DNA from: Rhipicephalus microplus
Taxonomy: Eukaryota > Arthropoda > Arachnida > Ixodida > Ixodidae
Length of the DNA stretch: 64,000 nucleotides
Reading direction: 5' to 3'
NCBI RefSeq assembly: GCF_043290135.1
Contig: NC_134701.1
Location: 61,707,502 to 61,771,501, forward strand
How positions within the stretch are numbered: position 1 is the stretch's first letter; the number at the start of each line of letters is the position of its first letter. The notes under the pieces were generated by a model. That model was given only the letters and a program-made list of their open reading frames with translations. It was not told the origin of the DNA and searched no databases. The translations under genes were made by a program, and so were the position numbers. Positions 41,632 to 52,019 of the stretch are shown in pieces.

Positions 41632-41733
41632 TGTGACGTATGAAGCGATGGTTGGTAGAGGCAGAGAAGGAAGAAGTCGGAAGAGAATAAACATGGCGTA
41701 TGAGCCAGGCCACGTCTCCCGCATGTAGCGCTA
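41632..41733 (+). repeat. 3' LTR of element H
   Basis: Copy of 39611-39712, ending TAGCGCTA and running into TA repeats. Confidence 0.9.
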
Positions 41734-41743
41734 TATATATATA

Positions 41744-41828
<85 letters not shown>
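41734..41828. repeat. (TA)n microsatellite between H and A
   Basis: One tract borders both the 3' LTR of H and the 5' LTR of A, with a CC interruption near 41741. Confidence 0.95.
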
Positions 41829-41831
<3 letters not shown>

Positions 41832-41987
41832 GGTAAAGCCTTTGAACAGTGGGTCGTCCTCTGCAGCGCCTTCTAGTGGGTCGCCCTTTCCATAAGAAGA
41901 AGAGCAGCTCGCGCAGAGAGTCGATCCCCGCTTTGACTGTCGCTGTCGTGAATCATCGCTGAGTGTCGGCCAATAAACCACTTAACA
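41829..41987 (+). repeat. 5' LTR of element A
   Basis: Starts TGTGGTAAAGCC, contains CCAATAAACC near its 3' end, and ends CTTAACA. Confidence 0.95.
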
Positions 41988-41990
41988 ATT

Positions 41991-42005
41991 TGGTGGAGAG
42001 TGCTG
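41991..42005 (+). other. Primer-binding site of element A
   Basis: TGGTGGAGAGTGCTG, three bases inside the LTR. TGG pairs with the CCA end of a tRNA. The priming tRNA is not identified. Confidence 0.8.
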
Positions 42006-42083
42006 AGAGTGCTGTGCCCTTCAAACACCTTCGGTCCGCATTCGATGCCCTTGGAGCTTCGATCCCGTACCGTGCCTCCAACC

Positions 42084-43373
42084 ATGCACCAAGACGCCGC
42101 CCAGCAAACGCTTCCTCCTACGCCGACGCCATGTCCCGGTGTCCCCCGCATCCGCGACCCTCCTGTCTTCACCGGCGCGGATGGCACCGACGTCGAGGAC
42201 TGGCTGGCCATGTACGAACGCGTGAGTGTCCACAACCATTGGGACGAGGCAGGTAAACTGGGCAACCTGTTTTTCTATCTCGCGGGTGTGGCCGGCATGT
42301 GGTACAACAACCACGCATCTGATTTCCCGACATGGTCCCCTTTTAAAACCGCTGTCGTCGACGTGTTCGGCCGCCCGGCCGTTCGTAAGCTGCAAGCTGA
42401 ACAGCGTTTACGTGAACGAGCCCAGCAGACCGGAGCGTCCTTCACAAGTTATATCGAGGACATCCTTGACTTGTGCAAAAAAGTCGACCTGAACATGTCA
42501 GAGGCTGACAAAATCACGCATGTTCTAAAAGGCATCGCCGACGATGCTTTCACCATGCTCCTGGCAAAGAACCCCCGCACTGTGGCAGAAGTCATCATGT
42601 TATGCCAAAGTTACGACGAGCTGCGGCGGCAGCGCTTGATGACCCGTCGACCGCCACCACGTGATGCTGATCTCTCGGCCTTGTCAGCAGTTCCTGACCA
42701 CGCAACCTTGCTCGCCGAAATCAAGTCGTTCGTGCGTGAGGAAGTTGCCCGCCAGGTCTCTCTACTGGCTTTTGCTTCCCCACAACATGCTCAACAGCCA
42801 TCAAGTACACTTCTACCTCAGCTCCGCCGAGCCATTCAGCAGGAAATCGCGGAGGTCGTCCCTGAATACCACCAGCCGCCTCCTGCATCTGTGCCACTCA
42901 GCTACGCCCAAGTTGTTGCCAGGCCGCCCCCACCGATTTCTGCGACTGTTCCCCTAAATTACACCGAACCCGTCGCGAGGCCCCAGGCCTTTGGAGAAAC
43001 TGTCTTGCCTACATACGCCGGCGTCACCCACGTGCCCCGAGTGCCGCCTACCATGCACTCATATCAGCAGCCGGCTCGTCAATCGCGTTCTGCGACATGG
43101 ATGCGACCCGCAAACCAATGGCGCACTGCTGACAATCGCCCCATCTGCTTTGCTTGTGGTTGCGTCGGTCATGTAGCACGCTATTGCAATCGTGTGCAGC
43201 AACCGCAGGTCGCCTCCAACTTTCCCAGCCAGTCAAGCCGCTCTTATGACCAACCGCCGCCTATGTCACCGTCGTCCCGCCCCGTTCCGTCTACCCGCCG
43301 TTCACCATCTCCACGACGTCGCTCACTGTCGCCAATGCGGCCACGTCCACACGAGGGCGACCAGGAAAACTAG
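42084..43373 (+). CDS. Gag polyprotein of element A
   Basis: ATG 42084 (context CAACCATGC) is chosen over upstream in-frame non-AUG codons. Capsid: PPVFTGADGTDVEDWLAMYE, LFFYLAGVAGMWYNNHASDF, FGRPAVRKLQAEQRL, FTSYIEDILDLCKKVDLNMS, ITHVLKGIADDAF. A Pro-rich stretch follows and a CCHC zinc knuckle CFACGCVGHVARYCNRV near residues 355-372. The C-terminus is Ser/Arg/Pro-rich. It ends QEN then TAG in GGAAAACTAG (43364-43373). 429 codons, a normal length for this type. It packages element RNA. Confidence 0.92.
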   Translation: MHQDAAQQTLPPTPTPCPGVPRIRDPPVFTGADGTDVEDWLAMYERVSVHNHWDEAGKLGNLFFYLAGVAGMWYNNHASDFPTWSPFKTAVVDVFGRPAVRKLQAEQRLRERAQQTGASFTSYIEDILDLCKKVDLNMSEADKITHVLKGIADDAFTMLLAKNPRTVAEVIMLCQSYDELRRQRLMTRRPPPRDADLSALSAVPDHATLLAEIKSFVREEVARQVSLLAFASPQHAQQPSSTLLPQLRRAIQQEIAEVVPEYHQPPPASVPLSYAQVVARPPPPISATVPLNYTEPVARPQAFGETVLPTYAGVTHVPRVPPTMHSYQQPARQSRSATWMRPANQWRTADNRPICFACGCVGHVARYCNRVQQPQVASNFPSQSSRSYDQPPPMSPSSRPVPSTRRSPSPRRRSLSPMRPRPHEGDQEN

Positions 43374-43412
43374 TCGTCGCAGTCCACGAGGCAAGGGCCG
43401 CGACGCTGTCGA
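43364..43412 (+). promoter_or_regulatory. Candidate minus-one frameshift signal, element A
   Basis: G GAA AAC in gag phase directly before TAG. Four bases later CGTCGC (43375-43380) pairs with GCGACG (about 43399-43404) around a 19-base loop. The protease frame is open through this overlap (GKLVVAVHEARAATLS), so a shift here yields Gag-Pro. Confidence 0.6.
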
Positions 43413-44074
43413 ACTGCGGAAGCCCTCAGGAAAGCCCGTCGAACGTGATAGACGTGCTTGTCGATGGCGTTCGTGCATCTGCCCTTGTAGATACTGGAGC
43501 CGCCGTATCCGTGATGGACGAAAAACTTAGCCGATTACTGCGCAAAGTGACCACGCCGCTTTGTGGGCTCTCCCTCCGTACAGCCAGCGCCCAAAGTATT
43601 CACCCTACGGCGATGTGCACAGCCCGCCTTATGATTCAGGACGTGATGTATGCGGTCGAATTCATCATAATTTCTTCATGCTCTCACGACATCATCCTAG
43701 GATGGGATTTTCTCACCCGCCACGACGCCGTCATTCATTGCGCACCAGCAGAAATAGAACTCACGCCATTCTCTTCTTTGACGCCGGCCGACAGTCCATC
43801 CGCTGCAAGCAAGGTACTTGTCAGAGACGACACTCAAGTGCCTGCAAACTCGTCCGTTGCGGTGTCGCTCTACTGCGCAAGCCTTTCTGGCACCGCTGCA
43901 CTCCTCTCGCCATCTCATCGTGTTTTCATAAGAAAAAGCTTGCTGGTTCCTTTCGCGACCGTGCAACTCACTCACGGCAGCACCACTATTTTCGTCGTGA
44001 ACTCATCTCCGTACAGCGTTACGTTGGTGCGAGGGGAATGTCTCGGCAGCGTGGAACCCATCGAAGACGCGTAA
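43370..44074 (+). CDS. Protease of element A
   Basis: In the minus-one frame relative to gag, entered through the overlap rather than from its own ATG. Active site ASALVDTGAAVSVMDEKL, ILGWDFLTRHDAVIH downstream, then a linker with SVTLVRGECLGSVEPIEDA. It ends at TAA 44072-44074, one codon before the ATG of pol in the same frame. Retropepsin length and motifs are normal. The TAA may be a recent CAA-to-TAA change or a recoding or reinitiation point. Confidence 0.88.
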   Translation, partial: LVVAVHEARAATLSNCGSPQESPSNVIDVLVDGVRASALVDTGAAVSVMDEKLSRLLRKVTTPLCGLSLRTASAQSIHPTAMCTARLMIQDVMYAVEFIIISSCSHDIILGWDFLTRHDAVIHCAPAEIELTPFSSLTPADSPSAASKVLVRDDTQVPANSSVAVSLYCASLSGTAALLSPSHRVFIRKSLLVPFATVQLTHGSTTIFVVNSSPYSVTLVRGECLGSVEPIEDA

Positions 44075-44077
44075 GTT

Positions 44078-46918
44078 ATGGATCAACCCGATGACATGCA
44101 CTGCTCAAGTTCCTGTACGCTTGGTGCTGTTTCCACATCTGCTTCATCATCCGATGATATATTCGGTCCCTGCTTATCCGACGACCTTACGCAGGGCCAG
44201 CGTTCCCAGCTTTTGAGCCTGTTGGAAGAATTCCGCTCTTCTTTCGATGTCGCTCAACCTTCTCTCGGCCGCACATCCACCGTTACGCATCGCATCGACA
44301 CAGGCGCACAGCCACCGCTGCGGCAACGTCCATATCGCGTATCTCCCACAGAACGCCGTGTAATCAATGAGCAAGTCGACGACATGCTTCGCCGCAATGT
44401 TATTCGCCCCTCTAGCAGCCCCTGGGCGTCTCCTGTCGTTCTCGTCACGAAGAAGGACGGTTCTGTGCGGTTCTGTGTGGACTACCGACGCCTCAACAAG
44501 ATCACTCGTAAGGACGTGTATCCACTACCGCGGGTAGATGACGCGATTGACAGCCTGCAAGGAGCAGAATTCTTTTCATCCCTCGATTTGCGCTCAGGGT
44601 ACTGGCAAGTACCTATGGCTGAGGACGCTCGACCGAAGACCGCTTTTGTCACCCCAGACGGCTTGTACGAGTTCAACGTTATGCCGTTTGGGCTGTGCAA
44701 TGCGCCCGCCACCTTTGAGCGCATGATGGATACAGTTCTGCGTGACCTGAAATGGCACACGTGCCTGTGCTACCTCGATGACGTCGTTGTTTTCGCTCCT
44801 GACTTCTCGACGCATCTTCAACGCCTTCGGCATGTTTTAACGCGTCTGAGCAACGCCAGTCTGCAACTGAACCTAAAGAAGTGCCAATTTGCAGCTCGGC
44901 AGCTGACAATACTCGGCTACGTCGTGTCCAAGGACGGAATTCTCCCTGATCCAGCCAAGCTTCGAGCCGTGACCGAGTTCCCCAAGCCGACATCCGTCAA
45001 GGAACTGCGCAGTTTCGTAGGACTGTGTTCCTACTTTCGGCGCTTCATTCGAAACTTTGCGACTATCATATCGCCGCTGACGAAGCTTCTCGGAAGTAAC
45101 GGGCCTCTCCATTCGTGGTCATCACAGTGCGACGACGCTTTCAGAACACTTCGTCGTTTGTTGACGTCGCCTCCCATACTCCGCCACTACGACCCTACGG
45201 CCCCTACAGAGGTACACACGGATGCCAGTGGTGTCGGCCTCGGCGCTGTCCTTGCGCAGCGCAAACCAGGGTTCCCGGAATATGTCGTGGCGTACGCGGG
45301 CCGTACGCTTACGAAAGCCGAGACTAATTACACAGTCACCGAGAAAGAATGTTTGGCAATCGTCTGGGCCCTTGCAAAGTTCCGACCTTATTTGTATGGT
45401 CGCCCATTTGATGTCGTCACCGACCACCTCGCACTATGCTGGTTGTCGTCATTGAAAGATCCCTCAGGCCGTCTCGCCCGGTGGGCACTTCGCCTGCAAG
45501 ACTATGACATCCGCATGCTGTACCGCAATGGAAGGCAACATGCTGACGCCGACGCCCTGTCACGCTCTCCCTTGCCTGACGACAATGCCAACTACTCAGT
45601 GTCTCACCTTGCCATTTCTTCGATTAGCATTCATGCCATTGCTACTGAACAGCGCAAGGATCAATGGATTGCCTCACTGATAGACTTGCTGACTGATCCA
45701 TCCACTCCATCCACTCGCGCGTTGCGTCGTCAAGCCCACCATTTCGCCGTTCGCGACGACCTCCTCCACCGACGCAATTACAACGGTGACGGCCGCCAGT
45801 GGCTACTAGTCATACCTCGCAGTCTGCGCTCTGACATATGCGAATTCTTTCATTCTGATCCGCAATGTGCGCACTCCGGGGTATCGAAGACTTACCACCG
45901 CATTCGCCAACGGTACTTTTGGCGCGGCATGTACCGCTACGTGCAGAAATTCGTTCGCTCCTGCATAGAATGTCAGCGCCGCAAAACTTCAACGCAACTG
46001 TCGCCGGTAGGTCTGCAACCTCTACCTTGCCCTGCCAGGCCGTTTGGGCGCGCTGGCATCGATTTGTATGGGCCACTTCCACTAACGTCAGCTGGTAACC
46101 GCTGGGCCATTGTTGCTGTGGACCACCTCACGCGATACGCCGAAACTGCCGCTCTCCCCGCGGCTACAGCGAGCGATGTGGCCTCCTTCCTGCTCCAACG
46201 ATTCATGCTGCGACACGGTCCACCTCAGGAACTGCTCAGTGATCGAGGCCGCGTCTTCCTGTCTGAAGTCGTCGAAGCCATTCTCAAAGAGTGCAACGTT
46301 GTTCACCGCAAAACTGCTGCTTACCACCCGCAGACGAATGGCCTCACGGAACGCTTCAACCGTACGCTCGGCGACATGCTTTCCAAGTACGTCGCCGCCG
46401 ATCACACAAATTGGGATGACATTCTACCCTTCGTCACCTACGCATATAACACCGCCCCTCAAAGCACTACTGGCTTTTCACCTTTCTTTTTATTATATGG
46501 AAGGCACCCGTCGCACACCATCGACACTATACTTCCGTACAAGCCAGATCCGTCCGAGTGGGCGCCTATTTCTGCTACAGCCAAGCTTGCTGAAGAGTGT
46601 CGAGAGCTTGCAAGGACATTTACAGCGCATGATCAAGAGCGGCAAAAAGCTATTCGCGCTGACGCCAGCACTACTGCGCCCACGTTCCTCCCTGGAGCGC
46701 TCGTCTGGCTCTCCATCCCTACTACTGCAACTGGCCTATCTTCAAAACTATTGCCCAAATACGAAGGCCCCTACCGCGTCGTCAAATGCACTTCCCCAGT
46801 CAACTACTTGATTGAACCCATCGAACCATCTTCGGACATGCGTCGTCGAGGACGCGACATTGTTAACGTGGAGCGCCTCAAGGCCTACCATGACCCGCTC
46901 ATTGTAACCAGCTGTTAG
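44078..46918 (+). CDS. Pol of element A: RT, RNase H, integrase
   Basis: 946 codons, intact. The reverse transcriptase has [52 protein letters not shown] and YLDD at residues 232-235. RNase H has [32 protein letters not shown] and [14 protein letters not shown]. Integrase has a zinc end ([28 protein letters not shown]), a core with [18 protein letters not shown] (Asp near 722) and [10 protein letters not shown] (Glu near 758), and the C-terminal module [20 protein letters not shown]. No chromodomain is seen. It is read from the genomic RNA after gag and protease. Confidence 0.95.
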   Translation: MDQPDDMHCSSSCTLGAVSTSASSSDDIFGPCLSDDLTQGQRSQLLSLLEEFRSSFDVAQPSLGRTSTVTHRIDTGAQPPLRQRPYRVSPTERRVINEQVDDMLRRNVIRPSSSPWASPVVLVTKKDGSVRFCVDYRRLNKITRKDVYPLPRVDDAIDSLQGAEFFSSLDLRSGYWQVPMAEDARPKTAFVTPDGLYEFNVMPFGLCNAPATFERMMDTVLRDLKWHTCLCYLDDVVVFAPDFSTHLQRLRHVLTRLSNASLQLNLKKCQFAARQLTILGYVVSKDGILPDPAKLRAVTEFPKPTSVKELRSFVGLCSYFRRFIRNFATIISPLTKLLGSNGPLHSWSSQCDDAFRTLRRLLTSPPILRHYDPTAPTEVHTDASGVGLGAVLAQRKPGFPEYVVAYAGRTLTKAETNYTVTEKECLAIVWALAKFRPYLYGRPFDVVTDHLALCWLSSLKDPSGRLARWALRLQDYDIRMLYRNGRQHADADALSRSPLPDDNANYSVSHLAISSISIHAIATEQRKDQWIASLIDLLTDPSTPSTRALRRQAHHFAVRDDLLHRRNYNGDGRQWLLVIPRSLRSDICEFFHSDPQCAHSGVSKTYHRIRQRYFWRGMYRYVQKFVRSCIECQRRKTSTQLSPVGLQPLPCPARPFGRAGIDLYGPLPLTSAGNRWAIVAVDHLTRYAETAALPAATASDVASFLLQRFMLRHGPPQELLSDRGRVFLSEVVEAILKECNVVHRKTAAYHPQTNGLTERFNRTLGDMLSKYVAADHTNWDDILPFVTYAYNTAPQSTTGFSPFFLLYGRHPSHTIDTILPYKPDPSEWAPISATAKLAEECRELARTFTAHDQERQKAIRADASTTAPTFLPGALVWLSIPTTATGLSSKLLPKYEGPYRVVKCTSPVNYLIEPIEPSSDMRRRGRDIVNVERLKAYHDPLIVTSC

Positions 46919-46954
46919 GTCGCCAGGCGGCTCCCTTTTCGTACCCGGGGTAGT

Positions 46955-48003
<1,049 letters not shown>

Positions 48004-48225
48004 ATTGACATGTGTGGTCTAACGTCCCAAAACCACCCTATGATTATGAGATACGCCGTAGTGGAGGGCTCCGGAAATTTCGACCTCCTGGGGTTCTTTA
48101 ATGTGCACCCAAATCTGAGCACACGGGCCTACAAGATTTTCGCCTCTATCGAAAATGCAGCCGCCGCAGCCGGGATTCGATCCCGCTACTTGCGGGTCAA
48201 CAGCCGAGTACCACCGCAGCGGGGC
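48004..48225 (-). repeat. tRNA-derived SINE, Ruka-like
   Basis: On the minus strand a tRNA-like head has the B box GGGATCGAATCCC, followed by a body with GGTGCACATTAAAGAACCCC, GTCGAAATTTCCGGAGCC and TCATAATCATAGGGTGG, ending in TCAATC. I recognise this body as the abundant tick SINE (Ruka type). A more diverged copy lies at 54183-54382 on the plus strand. Confidence 0.82.
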
Positions 48226-48229
48226 ATTA

Positions 48230-49440
48230 ATCCCGTTGCAGACGAAAGTGTGAAAATGTGGAAGGGTAAGCTCCAACCATCTCCCTCTCCCCCCACCCGG
48301 GCCCACCACCTTGGCGCCGCCCCTCTGAACATGTAGCCGCGCCTGCCGAAGTATCAGCTGAGTGGCTGTTGTTTTCCACCAGTTCTTTCGCAGATCGTGT
48401 CTTCGGCTGTTCGGGTACAGTGTTCTTGCAATCAACAGCGCTGCCAACGTACGAATTAGGTAAAAAATACACGCCTCGCGATGCACAGAGTCCTCACACT
48501 ATTGTTCCGACAATGTCTGTCATGTTATGACTTCAAATTTCGCGCTTTTCCGCACAACGCACTTTTTTTTTTTTTTGGTCGTTGTCAAGGGGTGCACGCC
48601 GTGCCGGCTTTTCCTAACGTCGCAAATAACCAACATGGCGGCACACTCTGCTTTGACTCCCGCGTTGGACGCCGCATCGGTGTTGCCGCTGCTTTCTTGA
48701 TCAAGTTGTGCCTAGTACGTATTCCTCGCTAGCGCCCATGTTTCTAACAATACTGCTGTGGGAGTCGCGTTCATTAATGTAACTCTCGTGTCGGAGCAGC
48801 GCGCGCGATAAAAGAGGATGAACGCGTTGCCGCAGACTCCGGTTTTCTTTCTTTTTTATTTCGTGTCTTCGCGCGCTCATCGGCGCGGTTTATTTTACTT
48901 CTTTGTCTGGCCAAGATGTCCGAACACTTGACGCCGCGAAAGTGGTCGTAGCCGACGCAACGCACGGAGTGCCGCGAACGCGACAAACAAAAACGCGGCC
49001 ACCGCCGCGCTTTTTATGGGTATTGGTCGCAAAGCTGGCCTGTCAAAAGGCGCTGCTTTTCTGTTTTTACATTGATTTGCTTGCATCTGTTTCTTTCTTT
49101 GTTTTTTAATTATTATAGTCACTAAACGTGGTGATGCTAACACGTATTTCGCCATTGCATCTCTGTGTGCGCATTTCGAGGGCCCGAACTTGTTGGTTCT
49201 TTGACCTTCTCGGGCGTTGACGAACTGGTGCCAAGACAATGCGCCCAACATCACGTACATTTGTGTCGCTCCCTGTGGAACAGGCCCGCGACTGAGAAGC
49301 CTGTGGCCTCAAATCCCTGGCTCCGTTCACTTGAGCGGCCTTTGCTTTGACCGTTGACCAGTGCTGCTGGCGTTTTAGACGGGCGCCCTTGTTTTTTAGA
49401 TCTCTCTGAACGTGCAGCACCGGTCCGCGCCGTGTTGTAG
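48230..49440. promoter_or_regulatory. CpG-rich stretch, possible promoter region
   Basis: Noticeably richer in CG dinucleotides than the surrounding AT-rich DNA, particularly 48560-49020 and 49200-49440, with a TATA-like GATAAAAG near 48807. It lies 2-3 kb upstream of the candidate coding exon at 51810. No start site can be fixed by eye. Confidence 0.3.
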
Positions 49441-51809
49441 AACTGTCACCAAACCAATACTCGGCGAACTCCCTTCTTTGCTCTGCAGCAGCTTTGAAAG
49501 TGCAGTCACTGAACTGTGTGGTCTCGCATCACACTACTGTGTACCAAAGGGTGCGCACGAAACTTTTTCTACAGTGTGTTCACATTTAGGAGAGCTACTG
49601 TATAATCATGCCCAATACAGACACCCCAAAAACATAAGAAACCGTCCTGCATACTGAAAAAACGTTAATGGAACTGCAGAAAGTGTGGTTCTGCCCAAGG
49701 AAAGCCCTCAACATAGCTGTTATGGAATACGGGCCACCAACTGTGGTCCAGAGGACTGTGAATTAGTGATCGCTTGACGGGTCAAATTCAGTGCTGCAAA
49801 ACTATGTGTCATGTTCTATAAGTGTGTGTCTGCCTGCTATCTTCAAACACATGTGCTGATAAAACACCATGGGGCTGTGTAAAATTTATTTTTACCATTC
49901 GAAGAAAATGTTATAAAAGTGAGTGTAATAATTTTCGAACACTTCTCTGGTTTCAAACACTGTGTGATCTGATCTTATAGCCCCTGTGCTGCATACAGCA
50001 ACGATAACTTCTTATAAGCAACCATTGAAAGGTTTCGAAAAATCTTGTAACTGCTTTCTTAGCACTCATGTGATCATTTACTGTATTTTTATTTTTGGTT
50101 TGAGGGCGATCCTTGGGTTGCTTAGGTAGCAGACAGGAGATGTCTCCTTATCTGATAAACTATGCACCATTGTGGCTGAAGGCGTGGTCTCCTTACAGAG
50201 GACGAAGTATTTTTATGTCCGTGTGCATTGATAAAGGCAACGTACGGCAAGGTCTGGGATGTATGTGGCTGTCTCCAAACCGCTTTGAGCTACGATGTTC
50301 AGGCAGTGTTGTGCTTGCTTTATTGCTCTTTCAACAGTAGTTTGACGAAATTATGAATTGTGAACATTGAAAGAGGGGTATTCTTGCTTTTGTGAGATTG
50401 CAAGACACAAAGAACTATCAGACAGCCAAGTGAACATTGAACTGTCTTGGTTTACTGTGATGCACATTCATAACATCACTTTTTTGTGGTTGTTCATATG
50501 ACTGACTGTATGTCTTAATGGGAGAAGATTCATTGCTATTTTGTTGCTGCCTTTGAATATAACTGTTACATGTGGACAGTATGACAAGAGTTAGCTTCCA
50601 TAGGTGTGAAGTGATGGCAGCTTGTTCATGTTCCCCTCATTGGACAGACTGCAGAATATTTACCCAAATATTTTATCGTTAGAATGCAAAGCACACGGAG
50701 AACGAATAATTCAGAAAATCTCCTAGGGAGATGACTGACTGACATATTTCTGGCAGTGTAGACAATCATTGTGCCCTGGCAATCAGCTGATACAAAGAAA
50801 ACAGGAATTCAATATACAGAAGTCGGTAATGTGGACTACATAATGTCGGTAGTTAAACTTTGTGCCATGGTTTTAACAATGGGTGGAACGGAGTTTTACA
50901 GGAAAATTGAACTTGTAAAGGTAAAGGAATAAGGTTGAGTTGTCTGTTGGAATTTTTTCACACGTTAAATGCGCAGTGCTCACAGAATGAATTGCGACGT
51001 GAAAATGTCAAGCATAACAGTCATTCACTATGGCTTAGGTTATCCACATGGTGTCACTATAAATCTGGCTGCTAAACATAATCTCGCCTGTGATCCAGTG
51101 TGCGAGACAATAAGCTGATGCCAGACGAACTGTAGACGAGAGAAACGAAAGTATGCGTGTTACTGTGAGCTCACCTGCTTCATTCTATCAGTGCTGTGTG
51201 TGCACACATGCATGTCTACAAACACACACAAGATATACGACCCTCTCTTCTGAAACAAAATGCTGGCTGTACCCTTGTTGATGAAAAAAGAGAGGTCAGG
51301 GTTATTGGGGCTAACACTGATGAAAGCGAAGCTGCACTCACCTACGACTTCAAGGCAGTTTTGCCCACAGAACTGTGATGCATCTCCCCTCAACCTGTAA
51401 AGGACAGGAGTTCTAGCTGGTTTCCACTCATACAGTAATAATTTTCTTGGCTAATGTAAACACTGTGCACCGTAAGAGCTAAATGTCATTGCTACGAAAA
51501 GCAGTTTGGCGGAGCAGCAACGTCATAATCCCTTACGAAGTTTACTAAAACGCTCGAGTTTCTGACCTTTGACCAGCGACACAAACATTGGTTTGTATGG
51601 GGAAGTAGGCTCTCGGAAAGTTCGAGAAATGTTTGATGTCCTGAAGAGTGAGCTCTGTTGGATGGGGCACTTACGTAAATTCTTTTCAGAAGGGTTAGCG
51701 ACGGCTGTCCGCCGACTGGACACAGGTTATAACTAGGTATCGTGTTGGGTTGTTTCTTAGTCACATTCTGCAGGCCATGGCAGGAGACTGTGCTTTTCTT
51801 TTCTCGTAG
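49441..51809. other. No gene seen
   Basis: AT-rich sequence without recognisable domains, possibly intronic to a plus-strand gene whose exon follows at 51810. Confidence 0.45.
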
Positions 51810-52019
51810 GAGGGCACACGGGACTGGCAGGATGCCCAAGCGGGCACGCACAAAGAACAACGGTGAGGCAGCGCCGCCTCCACGAGCCTCGCCGCGGGTG
51901 GCCAAGCGGCAAATGTTGAGCGAGCAGTCGTCCGACGAAAACCACACGATGGTGCGCAAGTGTGAGAAAGTGAGCTGCCAGGAAACTCGGCCCACCTGCT
52001 TTGCACGCACGTCCAAGAG
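51810..52019 (+). CDS. Candidate first coding exon of a host gene
   Basis: A pyrimidine-rich acceptor (TGCTTTTCTTTTCTCGTAG, ending 51809) is followed by 22 bases and ATG at 51832. The exon encodes MPKRARTKNNGEAAPPPRA, then VAKRQMLSEQSSDENH and TMVRKCEKVSCQETRPTCF, a basic, polar, nuclear-looking N-terminus. It ends either at AG before GCAAGT (52020, a GC-type donor) or earlier at AAA before GTGAGC (51970). The stretch is GC-rich and free of repeat signatures, unlike its surroundings. I cannot name the protein and see no downstream exon with confidence. Confidence 0.42.

Larger units (their letters stand above)
39611..41733 (+). mobile_element. Short LTR element H (gag-like only, no pol)
   Basis: 2123 bases. 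LTRs of 102 bases (39611-39712 and 41632-41733) are identical except for one base in the terminal triplet. A polypurine tract TTCGGGGGGAAGGGGAAATC lies immediately before the 3' LTR. The 1.9 kb interior encodes one gag-like protein in two frames and no protease, reverse transcriptase, RNase H or integrase. It is homologous along its length to element F. Flanks are (TA)n. The near-identical LTRs indicate recent mobilisation, which must have used enzymes supplied in trans. Confidence 0.88.

Noticed and set aside
48019..48486. 155-codon minus-strand frame
   Set aside because: It runs through the Ruka-like SINE and has no domain.
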